Notes: generated by a model not told the origin, from the sequence alone. Positions 1-10,161 are shown, counted from the first letter of the stretch. The stretch is 13,394 bases of DNA from Lysobacter sp. (GCA_030151365.1 JASLDW010000093.1:1-13394); one strand, 5' to 3'. Made by a program: numbers and translations.

Positions 1-1
1 G

Positions 2-706
2 GCGAAGGAACCCGGCGGCATGGTCGGCGTGCGCCTGGCCAGCGGCCCGGTGTTGCAGGCGAAGTCGGTGGTGCTCGCGCCCGGCGCGCGCTGGCGCCAG
101 ACCGGGGTGCCCGGTGAAAGCGAACACCGCAACAAGGGCGTAACGTATTGCCCGCACTGCGACGGCCCGCTGTTCAAGGGCAAGAAGGTCGCGGTGATTG
201 GCGGCGGAAACTCCGGCGTCGAGGCCGCGATCGACCTTGCCGGCATCGTCGACCACTTGACCGTGCTCGAGTTCGACGGCAATCTGCGCGCCGACGAGGT
301 CCTGCAGCGCAAGTTGCGCAGCCTCCCGAACTGCACCGTGCACGTGAACGCGTAGACCACCGGCATGCATGGCGATGGCAGCAAGTTGAACGCGCTCAGC
401 TACACCGACCGCAGCAGCGGCGAAACCCGCCAGCTCGACCTGTCCGGCGTGTTCGTGCAGATCGGCCTGCTGCCCAACAGCGAATGGCTGAAGGGCTCGG
501 TCGAGCTGAGCAATCGCGGCGAAATCGTCATCAACGATCGCGGCGAGACCTCGCTGCCGGGCGTGTTCGCCGCCGGCGATGCCACGACCGTGCCGTACAA
601 GCAGATCGTGATCGCGATGGGCGCGGGTTCGACCGCCGCACTCTCGGCCTTCGACTATCTGATCCGCACCAGCGCGCCCGCCGAAGCCGAAGCCAAGGCG
701 GCCTGA
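2..706 (+). pseudogene. ahpF: Alkyl hydroperoxide reductase subunit F, 3' part, interrupted by an in-frame TAG
   Basis: AhpF is the FAD-dependent NADH reductase that returns electrons to the peroxiredoxin AhpC in the cytoplasm. The window opens inside the gene. The redox-active CPHC motif is encoded at about 149-160, followed by the nucleotide-binding VIGGGNSG motif and, near the end, the C-terminal FAD motif GVFAAGDATTVPYKQ. The last residues (SAFDYLIRT) match the family C-terminus. The reading frame is open from base 2 to the TGA at 704-706 except for one TAG at 353-355. Sequence on both sides of the TAG aligns without a gap to E. coli AhpF as I remember it, where this position is glutamine (NAQTTEV), so a single CAG-to-TAG change explains it. 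A product ending there would lose half the NADH domain and the second FAD segment. No good ribosome binding site precedes the ATG at 365. It could be a true pseudogene or a sequencing error. Identity is very sure; disruption is uncertain. Confidence 0.9.
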
Positions 707-711
707 TCGTC

Positions 712-1137
712 ATGGAGGCGACGCGTCCGTTCGAACTGCAGCGCATCGATCACGTGGTATTGCGCGTCAGCGATCCCGAGCGATCGCTGGCGTTCTATCG
801 CGACGTGCTCGGTTGCAGCATCGCGCGGCGACGCGACGACCTCGGCCTGATCCACCTGCGCTGCGGCGCCTCGCTGATCGACCTGGTCGACGTCCACGGG
901 AAACTTGGGCTCGCAGGCGGCGCTGCCGCCGCCGAACAGGCGCGCAACGTCGATCATGTCTGCCTGCGCATCGAACCTTTTGACGAGGCGGCGCTGGTCG
1001 CGCATCTCGCCGAACACGGATTGCAGGCGCTCGGTCCCGTACAGGACAACTTCGGCGCCGAAGGCGATGGCCCGTCGCTCTACCTGCGCGACCCCGATGG
1101 CAATACCATCGAGTTGAAAGGGGCTTCACGTGCCTGA
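712..1137 (+). CDS. VOC superfamily (glyoxalase/dioxygenase-like) small metalloprotein
   Basis: The predicted protein has 141 residues, the usual size of a single-chain VOC protein built from two beta-alpha-beta-beta-beta modules. The first module starts with IDHVVLRVSDPERSLAFYRD (residues 12-31). The second starts with VDHVCLRIEPF, and the chain ends with the family signature LYLRDPDGNTIEL. His14, His82 and Glu134 sit where VOC enzymes place metal ligands, with Asp57 or Asp60 as a possible fourth. These are readings from spacing, not proof of metal binding. The start at 712 lies 5 nt after the ahpF stop; an open extension upstream is only an Arg-rich shadow of ahpF. oxyR begins 15 nt downstream, so it is probably co-transcribed within the peroxide cluster. 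The substrate cannot be told: glyoxalase, fosfomycin-resistance-like and ring-cleavage members share this fold. Confidence 0.87.
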   Translation: MEATRPFELQRIDHVVLRVSDPERSLAFYRDVLGCSIARRRDDLGLIHLRCGASLIDLVDVHGKLGLAGGAAAAEQARNVDHVCLRIEPFDEAALVAHLAEHGLQALGPVQDNFGAEGDGPSLYLRDPDGNTIELKGASRA

Positions 1138-1152
1138 CCGGAGACTGCGACG

Positions 1153-2043
1153 ATGAACCTGCGCGACCTGCGCTACCTCGTTGCACTGTCCGATCTCCGC
1201 CACTTCGGGCGCGCGGCGCAGGCCTGCCATGTCAGCCAGCCGACGCTGTCGATGCAGATCAAGAAGCTCGAGGAAGAATTCGGGGTGCCGCTGGTGGAGC
1301 GCGCGCCGCGGCGGGTCATGTTGACGCCGGTGGGACGCGAGATTGTCGATCGCGCCAAGCACGTCATCCACGACGTCGAACAGATGAAGGAACTGGCACG
1401 ACGCAGTCGCGACCCCGAGGCCGGCAGTTTGCGGCTCGGGGCCTTCCCGACGCTCGGCCCCTACCTGTTACCGCAGGTGTTGCCGGCACTGCGCAAGCGC
1501 TTCCCGAAGATGGAATTGCTGCTGAGCGAGGAGAAGAGCGACGTACTGGTGTCCGACCTGCGCGAAGGTCGTCTCGATGCCGCCTTCCTCGCCTTGCCGT
1601 TGGGCGACGATCGCCTGCACGCGGAGCTGCTGTTCGAGGAGCCATTCCTGCTGGCGGTCCCGAGCGGCCACCACCTGGCGAACGCGAAACACCTGCGCAT
1701 CGGCGACCTGGTCGACGAGCAACTGCTGCTGCTCGACGACGGCCACTGCCTGCGCGAGCAGGCGCTCGATGTCTGCGAACTCGCCGGCGCCCACGAGAAA
1801 CCCGGGTTCCGCGCCACCAGCCTGGAAACGCTGCGGCAGATGGTCGCGCTCGGCAACGGCGTGACATTGCTGCCCGACCTGTCGGTGCGACCACCGCACG
1901 TGCAACCGGATGGCCTGGAACTGGTGCGCTTCGAATCTCCGGCCCCGCATCGGCGGATCGCGCTGGCATGGCGCAACAGTTCGCCGCTCGACGGATTGCT
2001 GCGCAACGTCGCCGCGACCGTGCGCAGCGCGATCGCCGAATGA
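1153..2043 (+). CDS. oxyR: Hydrogen peroxide-sensing LysR-type regulator OxyR
   Basis: This 296-residue LysR-type regulator begins with a winged helix-turn-helix (about residues 5-60, with GRAAQACHVSQPTLSMQIKK). A substrate-binding-like regulatory domain runs from about residue 90 to the end. The decisive feature is the peroxide switch DDGHCLREQALDVC: its cysteines fall at residues 199 and 208, the same numbers as in E. coli OxyR, where they form the sensing disulphide. Oxidised OxyR activates genes such as ahpCF and catalase. A GGAG about 9 nt before the ATG supports the start. The gene follows ahpF and a VOC gene in the same direction. The ahpC-ahpF-oxyR order is known from Xanthomonas, here with an extra gene inserted. 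The next gene overlaps its stop codon. I saw no clear internal promoter or OxyR box in the 15-nt gap. Confidence 0.96.
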   Translation: MNLRDLRYLVALSDLRHFGRAAQACHVSQPTLSMQIKKLEEEFGVPLVERAPRRVMLTPVGREIVDRAKHVIHDVEQMKELARRSRDPEAGSLRLGAFPTLGPYLLPQVLPALRKRFPKMELLLSEEKSDVLVSDLREGRLDAAFLALPLGDDRLHAELLFEEPFLLAVPSGHHLANAKHLRIGDLVDEQLLLLDDGHCLREQALDVCELAGAHEKPGFRATSLETLRQMVALGNGVTLLPDLSVRPPHVQPDGLELVRFESPAPHRRIALAWRNSSPLDGLLRNVAATVRSAIAE

Positions 2044-2765
2044 TGGCTTGGCGCGTCGCGCTGTGGTCGCTGGGCGCGTGCGTGATCGCGCTGGCAGCGT
2101 GGATCGCCATCGTGCAAAGGGAGGATGCACGATCACCGCAAATGCCGCGGGCAAGGACAAGCCTGCCGGCAACGCCGTGGTTCCAGGCACCGCCCTACTC
2201 GCCACCGACGCGACCGCAACAGGTGATGGAGAACCCCGCCTGTCCGCAGCCGCAGGCCACCGGCGATGGCGAAGCGCCTTTGCAAACACCGGTGCCGAAC
2301 GGCATTTCGACATTCAATGTCGCGCATGGCCGCCTCGATGCGCTGGCCGGCTTCAGCGTCGACGCCCGCGTGCTGTCGCGCCGCGCGTACAGCGGCGATC
2401 GCCCCGCATTGTTCTCGCCGATCGATCTCGCGCTGGGCTGGGGACCGATGACCGATGGCGCGACGATCGCGCAGCTCAACGTGCGCCAGTCGAATCGCTG
2501 GTACCGCTACGGCTGGCTCGGCAGTCCGCCGCTCGATCCCGCAGTCATCGTCCGCAACAGCGCCAACATGCACATGATTCCGTCCAATGCCGCGATCGAA
2601 AAAGCGCTGGAAGCCGTGCAGCGCGACGACCGCGTGCGCATCGACGGCTGGCTGGTGGAAGCGCACGACCGCGGCGGCTGGAACTGGCGCAGCTCGATGA
2701 CGCGCGACGACACCGGCGCCGGGGCCTGCGAAGTCATTTACGTCTGTAGGGTGACGCGGTTCTGA
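2040..2765 (+). CDS. Uncharacterised membrane-anchored protein translationally coupled to oxyR
   Basis: The 241-residue product has one N-terminal hydrophobic segment (about residues 5-25), likely a signal anchor. A Pro/Ala-rich linker follows (about 38-90), then a soluble domain. Recognisable stretches are SPIDLALGWGPMTD (126-139), RNSANMHMIPSN (172-183), DRVRIDGWLVEA and WRSSMTRDDTGAGACEVIYV. They resemble a conserved bacterial family of unknown function that I recall only from its motifs. The DRVRIDGWLVEA stretch could belong to an OB-fold-like barrel, but that is a guess. Two cysteines near the C-terminus (230 and 236) could form a disulphide if the domain is periplasmic. The ATG at 2040 overlaps the oxyR stop as ATGA, and a second ATG at 2043 is equally possible. 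Xanthomonas carries an unknown gene (orfX) after oxyR; whether this is its counterpart is untested. No function is assigned. Confidence 0.85.
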   Translation: MMAWRVALWSLGACVIALAAWIAIVQREDARSPQMPRARTSLPATPWFQAPPYSPPTRPQQVMENPACPQPQATGDGEAPLQTPVPNGISTFNVAHGRLDALAGFSVDARVLSRRAYSGDRPALFSPIDLALGWGPMTDGATIAQLNVRQSNRWYRYGWLGSPPLDPAVIVRNSANMHMIPSNAAIEKALEAVQRDDRVRIDGWLVEAHDRGGWNWRSSMTRDDTGAGACEVIYVCRVTRF

Positions 2766-3710
2766 TTACTGGCCGGTCGCCGGCGCTTGCGGCTCGGCAT
2801 CGGGCGGCAGCGCCGATTTCGATTTCGCCTTCAGGCCGGCGATGAAGATGCCGGCGAGACTCACCGCCAGGCCCAGCCACTGCCGCGGTGTCGGCGTGTG
2901 CGGGAACACCAGGATGTCGAGCAGATAGGCGACGATCGGCTGCAACAACAGCAGCAGGCCGACCATGCCGGCGCCGAGCGACTGCATGGCGCGCGAGATC
3001 AGGATCCAGCCGAGGCAATGGCCGAAGACTGCCAGCACCACCAGCACGATGGCGGATTGCGCATCAGGGATGGCGAAGGAATCGCCTTCCACCCATGCAG
3101 CAATGCCAAGCAGGAGCGCGCAACCCGCCGTTGCCAGGCACAGAATCTGCTCCACCGGCACGCGTGCATGCAGTTTGGCGACAACTTCCTGCGAACGCTT
3201 GATGCCGACGTTGTAGACCGCATAACCGATCCCGGCACCAAGCCCGAGCCATACGCCCCAGTGGTAATGCTGCGGCAACATCGCCCAGTCGCTGCCCAGC
3301 AGTAGCCACAGGCCAAAGAACGCACACAACAATCCGAGATAGAAACGCCGGCTCAGGCGTTCGCCAAACACCAGCACCCCGGCGATCGCCATGAAAAATA
3401 CTTGGGCGTTGGCAAGCAGCGTCGACAGACCGGGCCCGACGATCATGATGCTCTGGTGCCACATCCACAGATCGCTTGAGAATGCCAGTGCCGCGACGGC
3501 GATCCAGATCCAGACCCGCCGCGGCAACTGCCGCCAGCCATGACGGAACTGCACCAGCACTGCCAGCACGATCGCCGCCAGCAACATGCGCCAGAACGCC
3601 GAGACCGTCGGCGAGGTGTGCGACAGCCGCACCATCATGCCGTTGGTGCCGATGATCGCCGCGCCGACCAGCATCCGGGTCAGCGCAGCGCGCGATGCCT
3701 GTTGGGTCAT
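2766..3710 (-). CDS. EamA/DMT superfamily transporter
   Basis: The 314-residue protein is almost entirely hydrophobic, with about ten predicted membrane helices arranged as two repeated EamA halves (roughly residues 12-137 and 150-290). The first half contains AAIIGTNGMMVRLSHTSPTVSAFWRM, a typical opening of these drug/metabolite exporters. The second ends with GLAVSLAGIFIAGLKAK. A short polar tail rich in Lys, Pro and Ala follows. The start at 3710 (MTQQASR) was chosen because it lies 11 nt after the msrA stop; 21 further upstream codons are open but Arg-rich and overlap msrA. It is the last gene of the likely diguanylate cyclase-msrA-transporter unit. Its TAA stop abuts the stop of the convergent gene at 2765. 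The substrate is unknown; characterised relatives export amino acids, metabolites or toxic compounds from the cytoplasm. Confidence 0.9.
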   Translation of the reverse strand: MTQQASRAALTRMLVGAAIIGTNGMMVRLSHTSPTVSAFWRMLLAAIVLAVLVQFRHGWRQLPRRVWIWIAVAALAFSSDLWMWHQSIMIVGPGLSTLLANAQVFFMAIAGVLVFGERLSRRFYLGLLCAFFGLWLLLGSDWAMLPQHYHWGVWLGLGAGIGYAVYNVGIKRSQEVVAKLHARVPVEQILCLATAGCALLLGIAAWVEGDSFAIPDAQSAIVLVVLAVFGHCLGWILISRAMQSLGAGMVGLLLLLQPIVAYLLDILVFPHTPTPRQWLGLAVSLAGIFIAGLKAKSKSALPPDAEPQAPATGQ

Positions 3711-3721
3711 CCGGCGATCGC

Positions 3722-4372
<651 letters not shown>

Positions 4373-4413
4373 GTCCGTTGCTCCGTTGGCCAAGGGCGAC
4401 AGTTTACCAGCGG

Positions 4414-6666
4414 CTACCCGGAGGCCGGATCGAACGCGGCGGCGTCGAGATCGAAACGCACCTGGTTGCGGCCACGACGCTTGGCGTCGTAGAGCGCCTG
4501 GTCGGCGCGATCGAGCAGGTGCGCGGGCTTGGCCTCGTCGCGACGACGCATCGCGATGCCGACGCTGATGGTGACCGGGATCGACCGACCCTCCCACTCG
4601 ATCTCGAGCGTTTCCACCGCGGCGCGGATGCGCTCGCCCAGCTGCTGCGCCACTGCCAACGGCGCGCCCGGCGACACCACCACGAATTCCTCGCCGCCAT
4701 AGCGCCCGAGCAGATCGCCGGAGCGCAGGCTGGAACGCAGCAGGCGGGCGACGGCACGCAGGCATTCGTCGCCGGCGGCATGGCCGAACTCGTCGTTGAT
4801 GCGCTTGAAGTGGTCGATGTCGAGGAACAGCACCGCCAACGGCGATCGCGTGCGCGCGGCCTGGGTGAGCGCGGCGGCGAGATCGATGTCGAGCGAATTG
4901 CGGTTGAGCACGCCGGTCAGCGCGTCGATGCGCGCGGTCACGATGAGCGCACGCGCCTCGCGCTGCTGTTCGAGCGCTTCGCGCACTGCGTTGGCCATGC
5001 TTGCCAGTGCCGCGAGATCGGCGGCGCTCAAGGCCGGTGCCTCGGCGTTGCGCTCGATCACCAGCACCGAATGACTGCCTTTCAACACCTGCGCCGGCAC
5101 CAGGACCGAACGCAGTCCGCGCCCGACCACCGGCGTGTGGTTCTCGATCGGTGCCGCACCCGTGGCCACCGATTCCACCCAATTGCGTCGTGGCGCCAGC
5201 CAGCCGCGCAATTCGTCGAGCATGGTCGTCGGCAATGCATACACCTGAGGCGCGCGGCGACCGGGGAACTGCACCAGGCCCGCGCCATCCAGTCCCAGGC
5301 AGGCGGTTGCCGCCGCCAGCAGGCGATGGATCGCCGCGAACTCCAGCTCCGGGTCGGCGATGTCGCCGAGGGAGTGGGCAAGATCGCGTTCCAGCTCGCG
5401 CACCGCCGTCTGCGCGTCCATCTGCCGGCGCAATTGCTGCTGGTTCTGGCGCGCGCGCGCCAGTTCGATCCGGTAGCTCTCGATGCGCCGCACCAGGCTG
5501 ATCGCCACCACTGTGCACAACATGGCGCCGGTGATCTGCAGCAGGCGTCCGGCCCACCACCAATGCGCGATCAGGCCGGTTTCATAGGCGAGGTGGGCGA
5601 GACTGGCGAAGAACGACAGCAGCACCGCGGCCACGACCGCGACCCGATGCGGGATGCCGTTGCGATAGGCGCGCACGCAGAACGCCAGGCCGACGAGCGC
5701 GAGGACGAGCCATGCGCCCTGCCCCAGCCCCCATGCCGCCACCGGAGGCAACGGCGCGAACAGCAATGCAGCGGACACGATGACGGCGGCGACCACGACC
5801 GCCAGCGACATTTGCCGCCATCGATTGCCGTGCGCTTCGCCGGGCAATGCGCCATGTTCCTGCACCAGCACGATGCCGGCGGCGATGCCGAGGATCATCA
5901 GCGCCGAGGTGCCGTGGTTGCCGAATCCGCCGAACCAGGCCATTCCGGGAATCTGGTACAGGTGTCCGTTCACCGACATCAGGACCAGCAATCGCAGCAG
6001 GGCGAACCACGAGAACGCCAGCATGCTGCGTTGCCCGGTGGCGATGTAAAGCGCGATCACCACCAGCGCCAGCACCAGGTAGACGGCATAGCTCATCGCC
6101 GCGGTGCCGGCGATCCGGCGATCGTCGCGGCCGGCCAGCAGGTGCGGCTCCAGTCGTCCCATCAGCGAAGTCGGCGTCGCCGATTGCGCACGGACGCGCA
6201 GGTGCAGGTCGCCCTCGCGCGGCACCATGACATTGAACTGGTAAGAGGAGGTCAGGCCCGGCAGGCGCTCGCGATTCACTTCATAGAAGCCGTCCCGCAC
6301 CACCTGGCCGGTTCCCAGGTCCTCGACCTCGATGCGGTCGAGGGCGGTGCGTTCGAAACGCAGGGCGACGATGCCCTGTTCGCGCATGGCCTCGGGCAGG
6401 CTGGCGACGACGTCGAAGCCGACCGGCTGGCTGCCGCCGGGAATCCTCACGACCATGCCGTCGCCATCCGGACCGCTCTCGCCCCGCTGGGCGGAGGCAC
6501 CAGCCCCGGAATGCCAGGCCAGCGGAAACGAAGGTGCCGGCGGCATGAAGATCCGTCCGAGCAAGGCAATGCAGACCGCACCCAGCAAGGCCACCAGAAG
6601 GGCCAGCTGCACGCGATCGGACCAGCGCTCGAATCGGGGGAAGAATGAGCCGGACATGAGGCGCAT
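4414..6666 (-). CDS. Membrane receptor diguanylate cyclase: periplasmic domain, 7TM, GAF-like region, GGDEF
   Basis: The predicted protein has 750 residues. An N-terminal membrane helix (about 20-40) is followed by a periplasmic beta-rich region (about 70-180). Six or seven helices lie between about 190 and 392, an order like 7TMR-DISM receptors. A charged, probably coiled-coil stretch (395-430) leads to a GAF-like region (about 435-565). The C-terminal GGDEF domain (about 575-740) starts with DALTGVLNR. The active site is intact: LDIDHF at 615-620 with metal-binding Asp616, and RYGGEEF with GGEEF at 657-661. An RxxD inhibitory site (RSGD, 648-651) precedes it, so product inhibition by cyclic di-GMP is expected. 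It should therefore make cyclic di-GMP from two GTP in response to an unknown external ligand. The ATG at 6657 (residue 4) is an alternative start. The gene ends with TAG and is followed 41 nt later by msrA. The GAF assignment is the weakest part. Confidence 0.93.
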   Translation of the reverse strand: MRLMSGSFFPRFERWSDRVQLALLVALLGAVCIALLGRIFMPPAPSFPLAWHSGAGASAQRGESGPDGDGMVVRIPGGSQPVGFDVVASLPEAMREQGIVALRFERTALDRIEVEDLGTGQVVRDGFYEVNRERLPGLTSSYQFNVMVPREGDLHLRVRAQSATPTSLMGRLEPHLLAGRDDRRIAGTAAMSYAVYLVLALVVIALYIATGQRSMLAFSWFALLRLLVLMSVNGHLYQIPGMAWFGGFGNHGTSALMILGIAAGIVLVQEHGALPGEAHGNRWRQMSLAVVVAAVIVSAALLFAPLPPVAAWGLGQGAWLVLALVGLAFCVRAYRNGIPHRVAVVAAVLLSFFASLAHLAYETGLIAHWWWAGRLLQITGAMLCTVVAISLVRRIESYRIELARARQNQQQLRRQMDAQTAVRELERDLAHSLGDIADPELEFAAIHRLLAAATACLGLDGAGLVQFPGRRAPQVYALPTTMLDELRGWLAPRRNWVESVATGAAPIENHTPVVGRGLRSVLVPAQVLKGSHSVLVIERNAEAPALSAADLAALASMANAVREALEQQREARALIVTARIDALTGVLNRNSLDIDLAAALTQAARTRSPLAVLFLDIDHFKRINDEFGHAAGDECLRAVARLLRSSLRSGDLLGRYGGEEFVVVSPGAPLAVAQQLGERIRAAVETLEIEWEGRSIPVTISVGIAMRRRDEAKPAHLLDRADQALYDAKRRGRNQVRFDLDAAAFDPASG

Positions 6667-6784
6667 ACGCTACTGCGCATCCGGCCCCGCGGCTACCTGT
6701 CAATGCCTGTTTACTGTGACCGATGACGCAAGTCGATTTCGCAGACCCGGTACACTGCGCACACCGTTCCAGTTCCAGTCCCGC
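6667..6784. promoter_or_regulatory. Divergent promoter region between the diguanylate cyclase gene and glnS
   Basis: These 118 bases separate two divergent genes, so each strand should carry a promoter. On the minus strand a perfect TTGACA (-35 type) lies at 6703-6698, but the bases 16-18 nt further on are a poor -10. On the plus strand TACACT at 6751-6756, 28 nt before the glnS ATG, matches four of six -10 bases, but no good -35 precedes it. A short direct repeat (GTTCCA GTTCCA) lies just before the glnS start. The promoters are inferred from gene layout, and their exact positions are uncertain. Confidence 0.35.
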
Positions 6785-8527
<1,743 letters not shown>

Positions 8528-8533
8528 GTCGCC

Positions 8534-9103
8534 ATGCTGCCGCTGCAACTCCATCTCACCCTGCCGATCTGGGCGCACGAGTTCCCGCTCGCCGAGCGTT
8601 ACGAAAACGACGACGACAAGGTCGCGCTGGCGATCGCGTTGTCGAAGCGCAACGTCGAGGCCGGCAGCGGCGGCCCGTTCGGCGCGGCGGTGTTTTCACC
8701 GGACCACAAGGTGATCGCGATCGGCGTCAACCGCGTGGTGCCGCAATCGTGTTCGGTGGCGCATGGCGAAATGATGGCCTTCATGCTGGCGCAGCAACGC
8801 CTGCAGAGACCGCGCCTCAACTGCAATGACGATGGCACGAACTGGGGACCGGTGACGCTGGCCACATCGGCGCAACCGTGCTGCCAGTGCTATGGCGCCA
8901 GCGTCTGGGCCGGCATCGATCGCCTGCTGATCGGCGCGCGCGCCGAGGACGTGATGGCGCTGACCGAGTTCGACGAAGGTCCGTTGCCCGCCGACTGGGT
9001 CGGCGAACTGCAACGCCGCGGCATCGAAGTCGTGCGCGACCTGCAGCGCGAAGCCGCCTGCGCCGTGCTGCGCGCATTCGGCGAGAGCGGGACGCACTAC
9101 TGA
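8534..9103 (+). CDS. CDA-fold (cytidine/deoxycytidylate deaminase-like) nucleobase or nucleoside deaminase
   Basis: The 189-residue protein carries the zinc signature of the cytidine deaminase superfamily. It has AHGE with His77 and proton-shuttling Glu79, then QPCCQC with Cys116 and Cys119, and the upstream GGPFGAAVF block. The three zinc ligands and the catalytic glutamate are all present, so an active hydrolytic deaminase is likely. The common version of the first motif is HAE; HGE here is shared with, for example, yeast cytosine deaminase. GPFGAAV and NRV resemble guanine deaminase (GuaD) and TadA-like enzymes. The substrate therefore remains open: guanine, cytosine, another base, or a tRNA base. 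It starts 6 nt after glnS and its TGA overlaps the rlmM ATG by one base (TGATG), so coupled translation with two RNA-related genes is likely. The 40-50 residue C-terminal tail after the core looks helical and is not diagnostic. Confidence 0.88.
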   Translation: MLPLQLHLTLPIWAHEFPLAERYENDDDKVALAIALSKRNVEAGSGGPFGAAVFSPDHKVIAIGVNRVVPQSCSVAHGEMMAFMLAQQRLQRPRLNCNDDGTNWGPVTLATSAQPCCQCYGASVWAGIDRLLIGARAEDVMALTEFDEGPLPADWVGELQRRGIEVVRDLQREAACAVLRAFGESGTHY

Positions 9104-10161
9104 TGGACATTCGCTCCGGCCTGCTGTGCTGGTGCCGGGCGGGATTCGAACCGGAATTGGCCGCCGAGCTTGGCGATCGCGCCGCGTTGCTTGGGCATCC
9201 CGGTTATGCGCAAACCGATCGCGATAGTGGTTACGTGCTCTTCCATTGCGAAGACGGCGCCGCACTCGACGCGGCATTGCCGTGGCGCGAGCTGGTGTTC
9301 GCGCGCCAGAAGCTGCGGTTGATCGCGGAACTTTCCGATCTCGATCCCGACGACCGCATCACGCCGCTGGTCGCCGCACTGCGCGAATCCGGCGCAGGTC
9401 CGTTCAACGATGTCTGGGTCGAACATTCCGATTCCGACGAAGGCCGCCCGCTGTCGGGACTGGCGCGCAGCTTCGGCAACGCATTGCGTCCGGCGTTGAA
9501 GCGCGCAGGACTGCTCGACCCCAAGGCGCGGCGAAGACTGCACGTCGCCTTCATCGACGGGCGCCACGCTTTCCTCGCCAGCGCCGATCGCGACGACAGC
9601 GCGCCGTGGCCGCTCGGCATCCCGCGCCTGCGCATGCACGCCGAGGCGCCTTCGCGTTCCGCGCTGAAGCTCGACGAAGCATTGGGCGTACTGATCACGC
9701 CCGAAGAACGCGCAGCCTGGCTGCAACCCGGCATGCGCGCCGCCGATCTCGGCGCCGCGCCCGGCGGCTGGACCTGGGTGTTGTTGCGCAATGGCCTGAG
9801 CGTCATCGCGATCGACAACGGTCCGCTGCGCCCGCATCTGTTCGAAATCGGGCAAGTCACCCATCTGCGCGAGGACGGGTTTTCCTGGCATCCGCAGGAC
9901 CACCTCGACTGGATGGTCTGCGACATGGTGGAACAACCGATCCGCGTCGCCGAACGGATGGCCGCGTGGCTGCGCGAGGGCTGGTGCCGCCGCATGATCT
10001 TCAATCTGAAATTGCCGATGAAGAAACGCTGGCTGGAAACGCAACGCTGCCTCGACCTGTTTCGCACGCAATGCGGCGGCGAAGTCGATCTGCGCGCCCG
10101 CCAGCTCTATCACGATCGCGAAGAAATCACGGTATTCGCTGCATATGCGAACACGCGTTGA
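9103..10161 (+). CDS. rlmM: 23S rRNA (cytidine-2498-2'-O)-methyltransferase RlmM
   Basis: RlmM methylates the ribose of C2498 in the peptidyl transferase region of 23S rRNA, using S-adenosylmethionine. The protein has 352 residues against 366 in E. coli. The N-terminal half is the THUMP-containing RNA-binding part. The C-terminal half is a Rossmann methyltransferase with the SAM loop DLGAAPGGWTW (215-225). Candidates for the K-D-K-E catalytic set of RrmJ-like enzymes are Lys189 (SALKLDEAL), Asp274 (MVCDMVEQP), Lys303 (NLKLPMKKRW) and Glu341 (REEITVFA), all in the expected order. The ATG at 9103 shares its A with the stop of the deaminase gene; the open upstream extension is a shadow of that gene. 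It ends the glnS-deaminase-rlmM string. A palindrome with a T-run lies 30 nt after the stop and may terminate it. Confidence 0.95.
   Translation: MDIRSGLLCWCRAGFEPELAAELGDRAALLGHPGYAQTDRDSGYVLFHCEDGAALDAALPWRELVFARQKLRLIAELSDLDPDDRITPLVAALRESGAGPFNDVWVEHSDSDEGRPLSGLARSFGNALRPALKRAGLLDPKARRRLHVAFIDGRHAFLASADRDDSAPWPLGIPRLRMHAEAPSRSALKLDEALGVLITPEERAAWLQPGMRAADLGAAPGGWTWVLLRNGLSVIAIDNGPLRPHLFEIGQVTHLREDGFSWHPQDHLDWMVCDMVEQPIRVAERMAAWLREGWCRRMIFNLKLPMKKRWLETQRCLDLFRTQCGGEVDLRARQLYHDREEITVFAAYANTR

Noticed and set aside
353..355. Pyrrolysine or general TAG reassignment
   Set aside because: No pyrrolysine genes are visible, and the cyclase gene at 4414-4416 uses TAG as its ordinary stop: reading on would add a meaningless tail into msrA. 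A point change or error is simpler.
148..711. Upstream open extension of the VOC protein
   Set aside because: It is an Arg-rich shadow of ahpF in another phase. The VOC fold begins just after the ATG at 712.
4373..5563. Long N-terminal extension of MsrA in the same frame
   Set aside because: The residues before 4372 are an out-of-phase reading of the cyclase gene, and the E. coli-like MsrA N-terminus starts at 4372.
4378..6648. A 756-codon open frame on the plus strand opposite the diguanylate cyclase gene
   Set aside because: Its composition is Arg/Gln/His-rich with no domain or membrane pattern, as expected for an antisense frame of a GC-rich gene. The minus-strand product has complete GGDEF motifs.
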